A stretch of 64,000 nucleotides of DNA from Duganella levis. Lineage in GTDB: Bacteria; Pseudomonadota; Gammaproteobacteria; Burkholderiales; Burkholderiaceae_D. Made by a program: the position numbers and the translations under genes. The notes under the pieces were generated by a model. The model ran no database searches. It was not told the DNA's origin and saw nothing but the letters and a program-made list of their open reading frames with translations. Positions 34,617 to 43,464 of this stretch are shown here, piece by piece. Position 1 is the first letter of the stretch. Each line of letters begins with the position of its first letter. Location of the stretch: assembly GCF_009857605.1 (NCBI RefSeq), contig NZ_WWCT01000018.1, positions 98,981-162,980 of the forward strand, read 5' to 3'.

Positions 34617-36095
34617 TTATCCAAACAATCCATGCAGATACCAGCGCGTTTCGGGCTCCTTCGCGCCACTGTCGCGCTCCTTGAACAGCCAGTAGTGTGC
34701 GTTGTCCTCCCCCTGCGCCATGAAGTAATCGCGCGTCTGCATCGCGCCCCACCAGCCCGACTCGATGCGCTCGCCGGTGGAGCGGATGCGCAGCGGCGAG
34801 CCGTAGTACGGACGGTGATCGCGCATCATCAGCGCAATCGGCTTGGGCAGCAGCCAGGTCGGACGCGGCAGGCTACCGATGTCCGGCGGTAGTTGCGCGC
34901 GTGCTTCAGCCGGGCGGATTTTGGTCTGGATGCTGACCCAGCTGTTGGCATGCTCCGGCCGGTAGTCGGCGTTGGGTGCGGCCTGTAGCACGTTATCCGC
35001 GCCCAGCCGCGCGGCCAGCAGTTCCAGCAGGCGCTGCCAGTCTTCCTTGCTGCCGCCCGGTTCGGGGAATAGCGACTCGCTGGGTGGCGCCATCGGCTGC
35101 ACCTGCGGCGCTTCCAGGCACAGACCGATGACCGGCGCCGGCAATTCCAGCTTGGCCAGCCGCTCCTTCAGCAGACGCACCAGATGCGTGTCTTTCCAGG
35201 TCGGCTCGGCCAACATGATTTCCACCACCGTCGGCGGGCCGGCGATACGACCGCGCTCGTGCTCCAGCAGCAGTTGGATGCGCGCCACCGCCAGCTGATG
35301 CGCGCTCAGCCAGCCGGTCAGTTGCAGCACCAGCCGGTGCGCGCCGAACAGCAGCGCTTCGGCATTTTCCACGCGGTCGAACAGTTCCAGCTTGGCGTGA
35401 AAACTGGCGGGCGCCGCCAGCCATTGGTGCATCTCAGGACGGGCGCCATGGGCGTCGTCCAGCATGTCCAGCAAGGCGCGGCCGCAACGGCGCTGCAAGC
35501 CGGGACGCGGCAGGCGGCGCAGCTGGCCGATGGTCAGGCAGCCGATGCCTTCCAGCCAGTCCAGATAGGCGCGCGCCGGCGGCAGCAGACCGGGCGGCAA
35601 GCCTTCCAGTCGGCGTTCCAGCGACGCCATCGTCAAGGCTCGGCCGGCGTTGCTACGCGCCAGCATCCAGGCGCCGCGCGCGGTCGGCGCGCAGCTGAGC
35701 GTACCGGTAAAACCCAGCGCCCGCACGCTCTGCGCCACCCGATGGCACAGCGCGCGAATGCCGCCAAACAGCCGCAGGCTGGCGCCGACGTCCAATAGCA
35801 GCGTGGCCTCTTCCGCCTCGGCCAGTTGCGGCGTAAATTGCAGCAGCGCCAGCGCGGTGGCCTGCAATGCTTCCGCCTCCAGCGGCAACGAGCGCTGCTG
35901 GAACTGTGTTTGCGGCGCCAGCATGATGGCGCCGCCGCGCCGCAAGCCCCGGCGCACGCCGGCTTCATACGCCGCCGCCGACAGGGCGATTACTCGCTCC
36001 TGCTCCAGCACCACCGTGCCCTGGTCAGTTGACCAGCGCGGGCAGAATACTTCGAGCGGGAGCTGTGGCAGGTGTATCGCGATCCAGAGGCGCAT
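34617..36095 (-). CDS. imuB: ImuB, Y-family polymerase-like mutasome protein
   Basis: A 492-residue protein of the Y-family DNA polymerase superfamily of the ImuB type. The N-terminus RLWIAIHLPQLPLEVFCPRW replaces the DxD/acidic catalytic motif of active Y-family polymerases, and the second acidic site reads LLDVGASLRLFGG, so it is probably catalytically dead and acts as an adaptor linking the beta clamp, ImuA and DnaE2. Its start overlaps imuA by 71 bases, so the two are translated together. SOS control comes from the LexA box before imuA. Confidence 0.92.
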   Translation of the reverse strand: MRLWIAIHLPQLPLEVFCPRWSTDQGTVVLEQERVIALSAAAYEAGVRRGLRRGGAIMLAPQTQFQQRSLPLEAEALQATALALLQFTPQLAEAEEATLLLDVGASLRLFGGIRALCHRVAQSVRALGFTGTLSCAPTARGAWMLARSNAGRALTMASLERRLEGLPPGLLPPARAYLDWLEGIGCLTIGQLRRLPRPGLQRRCGRALLDMLDDAHGARPEMHQWLAAPASFHAKLELFDRVENAEALLFGAHRLVLQLTGWLSAHQLAVARIQLLLEHERGRIAGPPTVVEIMLAEPTWKDTHLVRLLKERLAKLELPAPVIGLCLEAPQVQPMAPPSESLFPEPGGSKEDWQRLLELLAARLGADNVLQAAPNADYRPEHANSWVSIQTKIRPAEARAQLPPDIGSLPRPTWLLPKPIALMMRDHRPYYGSPLRIRSTGERIESGWWGAMQTRDYFMAQGEDNAHYWLFKERDSGAKEPETRWYLHGLFG

Positions 36096-36717
36096 GGCGT
36101 TGAAGCAAAGCAGGTGTTAAGGGTAAAAACAAGGGTGTATCGCGTTGCGGTCCGCGCCGTTTGACAAAGCCGATGTCGACCCCGCCCGCTGCCGGTTTCA
36201 ACGACAGCCGCAACGGCGCCGGCGACGCGTCCTGAGCCGCCGCCAGCGGCCGCAGCATGCAGAACAGCGTCTCGCCACTTTGCGCCGCCAGGTGCAGCCG
36301 TCGCAGCGTTTCACCACGCGCCTGCTTTTGCCAGAACAGTAGCGCGCCGCAACAACCGCTGCGCAGGATTTGTTCGGCCGCCCACAGCGCATCGCTAGCC
36401 TTGGCGCCGCTGCGCACCCATAGTAGTTGCGACGGCTCCAGGCCCAGCGCGGCTAGCGCCAGCGCTTGCGGCAAGTGCGGCGGTTGCAGCAGCACGATGG
36501 GACGCTTGTCCAGCGCGGCCAAGGCCGGCTGCAACAAACGCAGTTCGCCAATGCCATGCTGCTGCACCAGCAGATCGATCAGCGTGCCCAGCGGCCAGCC
36601 GCCTCCCGGCAACTGCGCGGACAAGGCGGCAAAGCCTGTGTCCGCGCAGCGCGTGGCGCTATGCGCCAATTGGTCCGCGCGCCAGAGCGACGGATGCAGG
36701 GTTTCCGGGTGTGTCAT
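36025..36717 (-). CDS. imuA: ImuA, RecA/SulA-like mutasome protein
   Basis: A 230-residue ImuA-type protein with a degenerate RecA-like fold (PGGGWPLGTLIDLLVQQ, RPIVLLQPPHLPQALALAA, a conserved LLWVRSGAKASDALWAAEQI). ImuA acts with ImuB and DnaE2 in DNA-damage-induced mutagenesis. I start it at ATG 36717 (MTHPETLHPSLWR); the longer frame would run through the LexA box at 36735-36754. It heads the imuA-imuB operon. Confidence 0.9.
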   Translation of the reverse strand: MTHPETLHPSLWRADQLAHSATRCADTGFAALSAQLPGGGWPLGTLIDLLVQQHGIGELRLLQPALAALDKRPIVLLQPPHLPQALALAALGLEPSQLLWVRSGAKASDALWAAEQILRSGCCGALLFWQKQARGETLRRLHLAAQSGETLFCMLRPLAAAQDASPAPLRLSLKPAAGGVDIGFVKRRGPQRDTPLFLPLTPALLQRHAPLDRDTPATAPARSILPALVN

Positions 36718-36734
36718 GGCATTGTACCGCAAAA

Positions 36735-36754
36735 TACTGTATAAATACACAGTA
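36735..36754 (-). promoter_or_regulatory. LexA box of imuAB
   Basis: TACTGT-N8-ACAGTA with perfect half-sites, 18 bases before the imuA start. With the dnaE2 box it shows one LexA regulon spread over two loci. Confidence 0.92.
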
Positions 36755-36770
36755 CTCTTCGCACCGTAGT

Positions 36771-36800
36771 TTGACAAGGATTTTTTGCCTTTGCTGTACC
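36771..36800 (+). promoter_or_regulatory. sigma70-type promoter of the antiporter gene
   Basis: TTGACA (perfect -35) and TGTACC (weak -10) are separated by 18 bases. Initiation near 36807 would exclude the upstream ATG at 36801 and favours the start at 36816. Confidence 0.45.
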
Positions 36801-36815
36801 ATGCCCTCAGGAGAA

Positions 36816-38087
36816 ATGATCAAAGGAAGCACTTTGCAAACGATACAACTGGTAGGCGCAATCCTGTTCGGCCTGGCGCTGATTCACACCTTCGCCGCCA
36901 AGTCTTTCGAGAAGCTGGCACATCGCCATCCCCGTCATGCCGGCCTGTTCCATCTGCTGGGCGAAGTCGAGGTGGTGTTCGGCTTCTGGGCGTTTATTTT
37001 AATGATTGCGCTGGCCTTGCTGAATGGCGGCCAGGCGGCCATCGCTTACGCCGAATCGCGCCAGTACACCGAGCCGCTCTTTGTGTTTGTGGTGATGGTG
37101 GTGGCGGCCTCGCGTCCGGTGATGGAGTTCGTCCAGCGGGTCTTGTCCGCGCTGGCGCAGCGCATGCCGGTGCAAGCCGAACTGGCGCTGGTGTGGTTCG
37201 GCCTGGCGCTGGTGCCACTGACCGGTTCGCTGATCACCGAGCCGGCCGCGATGACGCTGGCGGCGCTGATGCTGGCGCCGCTGATCTTCCGCAACGGCAT
37301 GCCGGAATGGCTGAAGTATGCGGCGCTGGGCGTGTTGTTCGTAAATATTTCTATCGGCGGCCTGCTGACCTCCTACGCCGCCCCGCCGGTATTGATGGTG
37401 GCCGCCACCTGGAATTGGGACACGGCCTACATGGCGGCGCAATTCGGCTGGAAAGCCGTCATCGCGGTGCTGATCAACGCCACCGCGATCAGCTTCATGC
37501 TACGCAAGCATCTGCGAGCACCGGCGCCAGCCGCCATGGCGGATAACCCGCCGGCAGTGCCGTGGGCGGTGACGCTGATCCATCTCGGCTTCCTGGCAGC
37601 AGTAGTGGTGCTGGGCCATCATCCCGAGCTGTTCCTCGGCATATTCATGCTCTTCCTCGGCTTTACCACCGCCTACCAGCGCTACCAGAGTCCGCTGATC
37701 ATCAAGGAAGGCTTGCTGGTCGGCTTCTTCCTGGCCGGGCTGGTGGTGCTGGGCGGAATGCAGCAATGGTGGCTGCAACCGATCGTCGAAAGCCTGTCGC
37801 CGCTGGCGCTGTTCTTCGGCGCGATGAGCCTGACGGCCATCACCGACAACGCCGCCCTCACCTATCTCGGCTCGCTGATCGACGGCATCTCGCCGCACGC
37901 GCAATACATGCTGATGGCCGGCGCCGTCACCGGCGGCGGCCTGACGGTGATCGCCAACGCGCCGAATCCAGCCGGCGTTTCGCTACTGCGACGCGGCTTC
38001 CGCGACGAATCCATCGGCGCCCTCGGCCTGCTGGCCGGCGCACTCGCGCCTACTGCAGTTTCGGCGCTGGCCTTCCTGCTGCTGTAA
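36816..38087 (+). CDS. putative Na+/H+ antiporter family membrane protein
   Basis: A polytopic inner-membrane protein of about 423 residues with ten or more hydrophobic helices. It resembles the putative Na+/H+ antiporter family (Na_H_antiport_2 type): an early HxxxEVEVVFGFWAF segment, SLITEPAAMTLAAL, and LTAITDNAALTYLGSL near the C-terminus, with conserved acidic residues in membrane segments. The ion specificity is unproven. The start is uncertain: ATG 36816 has AGGAG only two bases upstream, ATG 36801 lacks a site, and TTG 36834 has AAGGAAG. Confidence 0.8.
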   Translation: MIKGSTLQTIQLVGAILFGLALIHTFAAKSFEKLAHRHPRHAGLFHLLGEVEVVFGFWAFILMIALALLNGGQAAIAYAESRQYTEPLFVFVVMVVAASRPVMEFVQRVLSALAQRMPVQAELALVWFGLALVPLTGSLITEPAAMTLAALMLAPLIFRNGMPEWLKYAALGVLFVNISIGGLLTSYAAPPVLMVAATWNWDTAYMAAQFGWKAVIAVLINATAISFMLRKHLRAPAPAAMADNPPAVPWAVTLIHLGFLAAVVVLGHHPELFLGIFMLFLGFTTAYQRYQSPLIIKEGLLVGFFLAGLVVLGGMQQWWLQPIVESLSPLALFFGAMSLTAITDNAALTYLGSLIDGISPHAQYMLMAGAVTGGGLTVIANAPNPAGVSLLRRGFRDESIGALGLLAGALAPTAVSALAFLLL

Positions 38088-38094
38088 GTCACCT

Positions 38095-39225
38095 TTAGCG
38101 CTGATGGCGCGAGAAGAATTCCAGCAGCATTTTGCTGGCGTCGGGGCCGGCTTTGGCGTTGAAGGCGAGTGCGGGATCGCCACCGCTCCAGGCGTGTTCC
38201 AGTTGTTCGATGTGGGCAATGCGCAGCATCAGTTTGCGGCCGACGTACAAGTCGTGCAGTTGGTGCGCGTTGTGACGCCCCTTCGGTTTGAGCGTGACCT
38301 TGGCCGGGCCGGTGAGGCGGTTCAGCAGCATGCTTTGACGCGCCAGCTGGATCTGGTTGATGGGGCGAACCACATTGTCGCCAGCGCCTTGCAGCAGGAT
38401 GGCGGGCATGCCGGGAAATTGCGGCTGGCGTTGCAGCAGATCGTGGACGGCGGTGTCGGTCCGCAGTCCGGCGCCGTGTTTCATCACGCCCAGCGCGCCG
38501 AGCGTGTTGTGCCCCGCGCCAAACACGGGACCGGAGTGCAGGCCGACAGCGGCGAATAATCGCGGGTGGTTCAGCGCCAGGATGTTGGCCATGCCGGCGC
38601 CGGCCGATATGCCAGCCACGTAGATGCGCGAGCGGTCGATGGCGTACTGCGTCAGCACCTGGTGGATCATGGTGAGGATGGTCGGGACATCGCCGCCACC
38701 TTCCTGCGTGGCGCGGTCGTACCATTTCCAGCAGCGTTGCGGCTGGATGGTGGCGAGTTGCTGCGGATAGAGGACGGCATAGCCCTTCTTCTCCGCCCAC
38801 AGGTTCATGCGCGTGCCTTGCGCGAACTGGGTGGCGGTCTGGTGACAGCCGTGCAGCATGACGACCAGCGGCATGCCTTTGCTTTCGGCGCGTTCTGGAA
38901 GATGGTTGGGCAGGTAAAGCCAGTAGCTCATACGCTGTCCGGCAGCGGTCAGCACGTGCGCGGAGAGCCATTTGCCCGGAGCGACGGCGGACGGGCGCGA
39001 CGCCGGCGTCGCGGTAGTGCGCGGTGTGCGGGCTTTGGCGGCGAGACGTGGTGCGGACGCCTTGGTGAGGGATGCGGCGGGTGATTTGGCGGCGAGCGGT
39101 TTCACGCGCGGTTGCCGGGGCTTGGGCTTCGGTTTGGCCGGCGGCGTCGCCATAGCGGCGAACAGCTTGGCCGTGCGCGTGCCGGCGCGGATCAGACTAC
39201 GCAGCAGCTTTCCGGATTTGGCCAT
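38095..39225 (-). CDS. PHB depolymerase-like esterase
   Basis: A 376-residue esterase of the poly(3-hydroxybutyrate) depolymerase/LpqC family. The N-terminal 90 residues are Lys/Pro/Ala-rich without a signal peptide. The catalytic domain shows VMLHGCHQTATQFA, the serine elbow GISAGAGMAN, and late His-bearing segments (GRHNAHQLHDLYVG, EHAWSGGDPALAF). The true substrate may be an acylated polymer or ester. ATG 39225 has GGGAGA upstream, which excludes the longer reading. Confidence 0.85.
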   Translation of the reverse strand: MAKSGKLLRSLIRAGTRTAKLFAAMATPPAKPKPKPRQPRVKPLAAKSPAASLTKASAPRLAAKARTPRTTATPASRPSAVAPGKWLSAHVLTAAGQRMSYWLYLPNHLPERAESKGMPLVVMLHGCHQTATQFAQGTRMNLWAEKKGYAVLYPQQLATIQPQRCWKWYDRATQEGGGDVPTILTMIHQVLTQYAIDRSRIYVAGISAGAGMANILALNHPRLFAAVGLHSGPVFGAGHNTLGALGVMKHGAGLRTDTAVHDLLQRQPQFPGMPAILLQGAGDNVVRPINQIQLARQSMLLNRLTGPAKVTLKPKGRHNAHQLHDLYVGRKLMLRIAHIEQLEHAWSGGDPALAFNAKAGPDASKMLLEFFSRHQR

Positions 39226-39289
39226 CGCAACGTCTCCCTGTTGCCACAGTCTACCTGAAAGCCGCCGCGTCAAGCGTGCGGCAAGCCGC

Positions 39290-42200
39290 TTAGCGTTGCA
39301 TGGACTCCCACACTTTAAGCAAGCGCTTGGCCGATACCGGCATCGGCGTGCGCAGCTCCTGCGCAAACAGCGATACGCGCAATTCCTCCAGCATCCAGCG
39401 GAATTCCACCATCTTCGGATCGGTGTTCTTGCCGGCCGATTTGTCGCGGCTTGCGCGCAGGTAGGCCGCTGCGGCTTGCTGCCACTCCGCCATCAGCTTC
39501 GTATCGCGCGCAGGATCACCGCGCAGCTTTTCGATCCGCACATTCATCGCCTTCAGATAGCGCGGGAAGTGAGCCAGCTGGCTGTAGTCGTTTTCCTGCA
39601 AAAAGCGCTTGTGCACCAGGCCTTGCAGCTGCTGCTGCATATCCTGCGCCGCCTGCTGCGACAAGCCTTGCAGGCGCTTCGGCAAGCCGTGGAATTCGGT
39701 CAGCACTTGCGACAGCAGGCGCGCGATCTCGTTCACCAGCAGCACCAGGCGCGATTTGCCTTCGTCCTTGCGCTTGGCGAAACTGGCGGCGTCGATCGGC
39801 AGCGGGTCTTGCAAGCACGCGATGTCCAGCGCCTTGTTGATGATCTGCTCGCGCAGCTCTTCCTGCGTGCCCATGCTCATGAACTGCATGCCCATTTGCT
39901 GCAAATTGGGGATGCTCTTTTCGATGAACTTGATCTGGTCCTTCATCTGCAAGGCAAACAGACGGCGCAGGCCAATGCGGTGCGTGCGCGCCGCCACCGT
40001 CGGGTCGTCGAAGACTTCCAGGTCGCAGTGCGTGATCTTGTCGACCAGCGCCGGGAAGCCGATCAGCGTCAGCTTGCCCTGGGCGATTTCCAGCAGCTCC
40101 GGCAGTTCGCCGAAGGTCCACGAGGTCAGGTTGGTCAGCGTGATGTTGCTGGCTGTCGTACCGGCGGGGGCAGGAACGGCGGCGGGAGCGCGACCGCTGT
40201 TCGGTGCGGTGACAGGCGTTCCGCCCTTTGCCGGCACCACCGCGCGCGCGGCGACAGTCGACTGCGGACCCGAAGCCTCGGCCATCTTCTGGAAGCTCTC
40301 GCGCGCCTGCGTGCCGTATTCCGCCTGCAAAGTGGCGAGGTTGCGGCCCATGTCCAGCTGGCGGCCATGCTCGTCGATCACCTTGAAGTTCATGAAGTGG
40401 TGCGCTGGCAGCGTCTCCGGCTTGAAGTCGGTGGTCAGCGGCGTTACCGTGATCTCCTTGCGGATATCAGCGATGATCGCGTCAATCAACTCGCCACGGC
40501 CGAAGGCGTGCTTCTCCTCCACGCGCTCACAGAACTTGGCCGCGTAGTCCGGCAGCGGCACGCAATGACGGCGCAGTTTCTGCGGCAGGGATTTCAGCAA
40601 CAGGTGCACCTTCTCCTTCAACATGCCCGGTACCAGCCATTCGCAGCGCTCGCGCGACAACTGGTTCAATGCGTACAGCGGCACCGCCAGCGTCACGCCA
40701 TCGCGCACGCTGCCAGGTTCGAAGTGATAGGTCAGCACCAGCTCCAGACCGGAGACGCTCATCTTCTTCGGGAACAGGTCGGTGGTGACGCCGGCCGCTT
40801 CGTGGCGCATCAGCTCATCGCGGTTCAGGAACAGCAGCTTGGGCTCCTGCGCCGTCACGTCCTTGTGCCACTTCTCGAAGCCAGCGCCGTTGACCACATC
40901 GGCCGGCAGCAGCTTGTCGTAGAAGGCGGCGATCAGTTCATCATCCACCAGCACGTCCTGACGGCGCGACTTGTGTTCGAGGTTCTCGATCTCTTTAATC
41001 AGCTTGTGGTTATGCGCGAAGAACGGCGCGCGCGTCTCGTAATCGCCGCCGACCAGCGCATCGCGAATGAATATCTCGCGCGCTTCGGCAGGATTGAACA
41101 AGCCGTAGTTGATGCGGCGCTGGCTGTACACCACCAGGCCGTACAAGGTGGCGCGCTCGGAGGCGGTGACCTGCGCCGACCGTTTTTCCCAGCGCGGCTC
41201 GCCCCATGACTTCTTCAGCAGGTGGCCGCCGATCTTTTCCAGCCACTCCGGCTGGATCTGCGCGATGCAGCGCGCATACAGGCGCGTGGTGTCCACCAGC
41301 TCGGCCGCCATGATCCACTTGCCAGGCTTTTTGCTCAGCGAGGAACCTGGCCAGATATTGAACTTGATGCCGCGCGCGCCGAGGAAGCCCGGATCGTCTT
41401 CCATCTTGAAGCCGACGTTGCCCAGCAAGCCAGTCAGCAGCGCCATGTGCAGGTTCTCGTAGGTGGCCGGCGCTTCGTTCAGGCGCCAGCCCTGCTCCTT
41501 GACGATGGTGAGCAGTTGCGAGTGGACGTCGCGCCATTCGCGCAGGCGAAGTTGCGACAGGAAGTTGGTGCGGCAGTTGTCCTGCAACTGGCGGTTGGTC
41601 TTCTTGTGTTCAATCGCGTTTTCAAACCAGCGCCAGATCTTGATATAGCTGAGGAATTCGGACTTCTCGTCGGCGAACTTCTTGTGCGCTTCGTCGGCGG
41701 CCTGCTGGTGTTCCATCGGCCGGTCGCGCGGATCCTGCACCGACAGCGCCGACGCGATGATCAGCACTTCGGTCAGGCAGACGTTGTCCAGCGCCGCCAG
41801 AATCATGCGGCCGACGCGCGGGTCCAGCGGCAGCTTGGCCAGCTTGGTGCCGAGTGGCGTGATCTGGTTGTATTCATCGACCGCGCCCAGCTCCTGCAGC
41901 AGCTGGTAGCCGTCGGCGATGGCGCGCGCCAGCGGCGGTTCGATGAACGGGAAGGTCTCCACATCGGCCAGATGCAAAGTCTTCATGCGCAGGATGACGG
42001 AAGCCAGCGACGAGCGCAGGATCTCCGGCTCGGTAAATTTCGGCCGTTGCAGGAAGTCCTGCTCGTCGTACAAGCGGATGCAGACGCCATCGGCCACGCG
42101 GCCGCATCGGCCGGCGCGCTGGTTGGCGGCCGATTGCGCGATCGGCTCGATCTGCAATTGCTCGACCTTGTTGCGGTAACTGTAGCGCTTCACGCGCGCC

Positions 42201-43408
42201 AGGCCGGCGTCCACCACGTAGCGGATGCCGGGCACGGTCAGCGAGGTCTCGGCCACGTTGGTGGACAGGACGATGCGGCGCGCGTTGGTCAGCTTGAACA
42301 CGCGCTCCTGCTCTTCGGCCGACAGGCGGGCGAACAGCGGCAGGATTTCCACATGCGGCGGATGGTGCTTGCGCAGCGCTTCGGCGGCGTCGCGGATTTC
42401 GCGTTCGCCGGGCAGGAACACCAGAATGTCGCCGGAGCCGATGCGCGCCACTTCGTCGACGCCGTCGATCACGGCGTCCATCAGATCGCGCTTTTCGCGG
42501 GCGGCGGCGGTGCGCGCGCCCTTGCCTTCGGCGTTGGCCACGGCCGGATTCACCACATCGCTTTCGATCGGGCGGTAGCGCACTTCCACTTTATACAGGC
42601 GGCCCGAGACTTCGATCACCGGCGCCGGCTTCTCCGGCGTGCCGAAGTGGCGCGCGAAGCGGTCGGCGTCGATGGTCGCCGAAGTGATGATGATCTTCAG
42701 GTCCGGACGGCGCGGCAGCAGCTGTTTCAGGTAGCCGAGCAGGAAATCGATGTTCAGGCTACGTTCGTGCGCTTCATCGATGATGATGGTGTCGTAGGCC
42801 TTGAGCAGCGGATCGCTTTGCGTTTCCGTCAGCAGGATACCGTCGGTCATCAGCTTGACGTAAGCGCCTTTTTGCAGCGTGTCGGCGAAGCGGACCTTGA
42901 AGCCCACGTGTTCGCCCAGCGGCGAACCCAGTTCCGCGGCGATGCGCTTGGCGGTCGACGAGGCGGCGATGCGGCGCGGCTGGGTATGGCCGATCATGCC
43001 TTTTTGGCCACGACCCAGTTCCAGGCAGATCTTCGGCAGCTGGGTGGTTTTACCGGAACCGGTTTCGCCGGAGACGATGACGACCTGGTTGTTTTGCAGC
43101 GCTTCGGCGATTTCCTGGCGACGGCCGGAGACCGGCAGGTCTTCCGGGAAGGTGATCGGCGGCAGCGGATTGCGGAAATTGCGTTCGGCCTCGCGCGCCG
43201 CCAGTTGCTCCGGGGTGAGCCGAGGCTTCGGTTCGCGGCGCGGACGGTTTTCGGTGCCCGGCGGCGTGCGTGGTCCGCGCCCGCCACCCCGCACTGCGGC
43301 CACAGGGGTCTGACCCCGCACGGGGTCAGACCCCGCCTCGGTTCGGGGTGCAGCGGCGCTCTTCAGGCTGGATGGGTGACTTTTTGGCTTGTTGCTGGCT
43401 TCTGACAT
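39290..43408 (-). CDS. hrpA: ATP-dependent RNA helicase HrpA
   Basis: A 1372-residue DEAH-box helicase, close to the usual HrpA length of about 1300. An N-terminal disordered, basic stretch precedes the helicase core: GETGSGKTTQLPK (motif I), DEAHERSLNIDF (II), ITSATID (III), NVAETSLTVPGI (V) and NQRAGRCGR (VI). The HA2/OB and long C-terminal domains follow. HrpA rescues stalled ribosomes and processes mRNA. A palindromic DNA element lies in frame within the N-terminal tail (encoding GSDPVRGQTP), and a second Ala/Pro-rich linker occurs about residues 1050-1095. Confidence 0.96.
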   Translation of the reverse strand: MSEASNKPKSHPSSLKSAAAPRTEAGSDPVRGQTPVAAVRGGGRGPRTPPGTENRPRREPKPRLTPEQLAAREAERNFRNPLPPITFPEDLPVSGRRQEIAEALQNNQVVIVSGETGSGKTTQLPKICLELGRGQKGMIGHTQPRRIAASSTAKRIAAELGSPLGEHVGFKVRFADTLQKGAYVKLMTDGILLTETQSDPLLKAYDTIIIDEAHERSLNIDFLLGYLKQLLPRRPDLKIIITSATIDADRFARHFGTPEKPAPVIEVSGRLYKVEVRYRPIESDVVNPAVANAEGKGARTAAAREKRDLMDAVIDGVDEVARIGSGDILVFLPGEREIRDAAEALRKHHPPHVEILPLFARLSAEEQERVFKLTNARRIVLSTNVAETSLTVPGIRYVVDAGLARVKRYSYRNKVEQLQIEPIAQSAANQRAGRCGRVADGVCIRLYDEQDFLQRPKFTEPEILRSSLASVILRMKTLHLADVETFPFIEPPLARAIADGYQLLQELGAVDEYNQITPLGTKLAKLPLDPRVGRMILAALDNVCLTEVLIIASALSVQDPRDRPMEHQQAADEAHKKFADEKSEFLSYIKIWRWFENAIEHKKTNRQLQDNCRTNFLSQLRLREWRDVHSQLLTIVKEQGWRLNEAPATYENLHMALLTGLLGNVGFKMEDDPGFLGARGIKFNIWPGSSLSKKPGKWIMAAELVDTTRLYARCIAQIQPEWLEKIGGHLLKKSWGEPRWEKRSAQVTASERATLYGLVVYSQRRINYGLFNPAEAREIFIRDALVGGDYETRAPFFAHNHKLIKEIENLEHKSRRQDVLVDDELIAAFYDKLLPADVVNGAGFEKWHKDVTAQEPKLLFLNRDELMRHEAAGVTTDLFPKKMSVSGLELVLTYHFEPGSVRDGVTLAVPLYALNQLSRERCEWLVPGMLKEKVHLLLKSLPQKLRRHCVPLPDYAAKFCERVEEKHAFGRGELIDAIIADIRKEITVTPLTTDFKPETLPAHHFMNFKVIDEHGRQLDMGRNLATLQAEYGTQARESFQKMAEASGPQSTVAARAVVPAKGGTPVTAPNSGRAPAAVPAPAGTTASNITLTNLTSWTFGELPELLEIAQGKLTLIGFPALVDKITHCDLEVFDDPTVAARTHRIGLRRLFALQMKDQIKFIEKSIPNLQQMGMQFMSMGTQEELREQIINKALDIACLQDPLPIDAASFAKRKDEGKSRLVLLVNEIARLLSQVLTEFHGLPKRLQGLSQQAAQDMQQQLQGLVHKRFLQENDYSQLAHFPRYLKAMNVRIEKLRGDPARDTKLMAEWQQAAAAYLRASRDKSAGKNTDPKMVEFRWMLEELRVSLFAQELRTPMPVSAKRLLKVWESMQR
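43305..43334. repeat. intragenic 14-bp inverted repeat in hrpA
   Basis: GGGGTCTGACCCCG and CGGGGTCAGACCCC form a perfect inverted repeat with a 2-base spacer inside the hrpA coding region, translated as the peptide GSDPVRGQTP. Each arm is nearly a palindrome itself. The GGGGTCAG core also occurs in the intergenic palindrome at 31821-31880, which suggests an inserted dispersed element. Confidence 0.8.
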
Positions 43409-43426
43409 TGTTTTTTACAAAGGTAT

Positions 43427-43457
43427 TTGGCGCGGACGTCGCGCCCCGAATTATAAT
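43427..43457 (+). promoter_or_regulatory. candidate argA promoter giving a leaderless mRNA
   Basis: A perfect TATAAT (43452-43457) lies eight bases before the argA ATG, with a weak TTGGCG 19 bases upstream of it. If used, transcription starts at or next to the ATG. No Shine-Dalgarno sequence is visible at the start codon. Confidence 0.4.
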
Positions 43458-43464
43458 GCGGCTA

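Noticed and set aside
36801..36815. ATG 36801 as the antiporter start
   Set aside because: It lies upstream of the transcription start predicted from TTGACA-N18-TGTACC and lacks a Shine-Dalgarno sequence.
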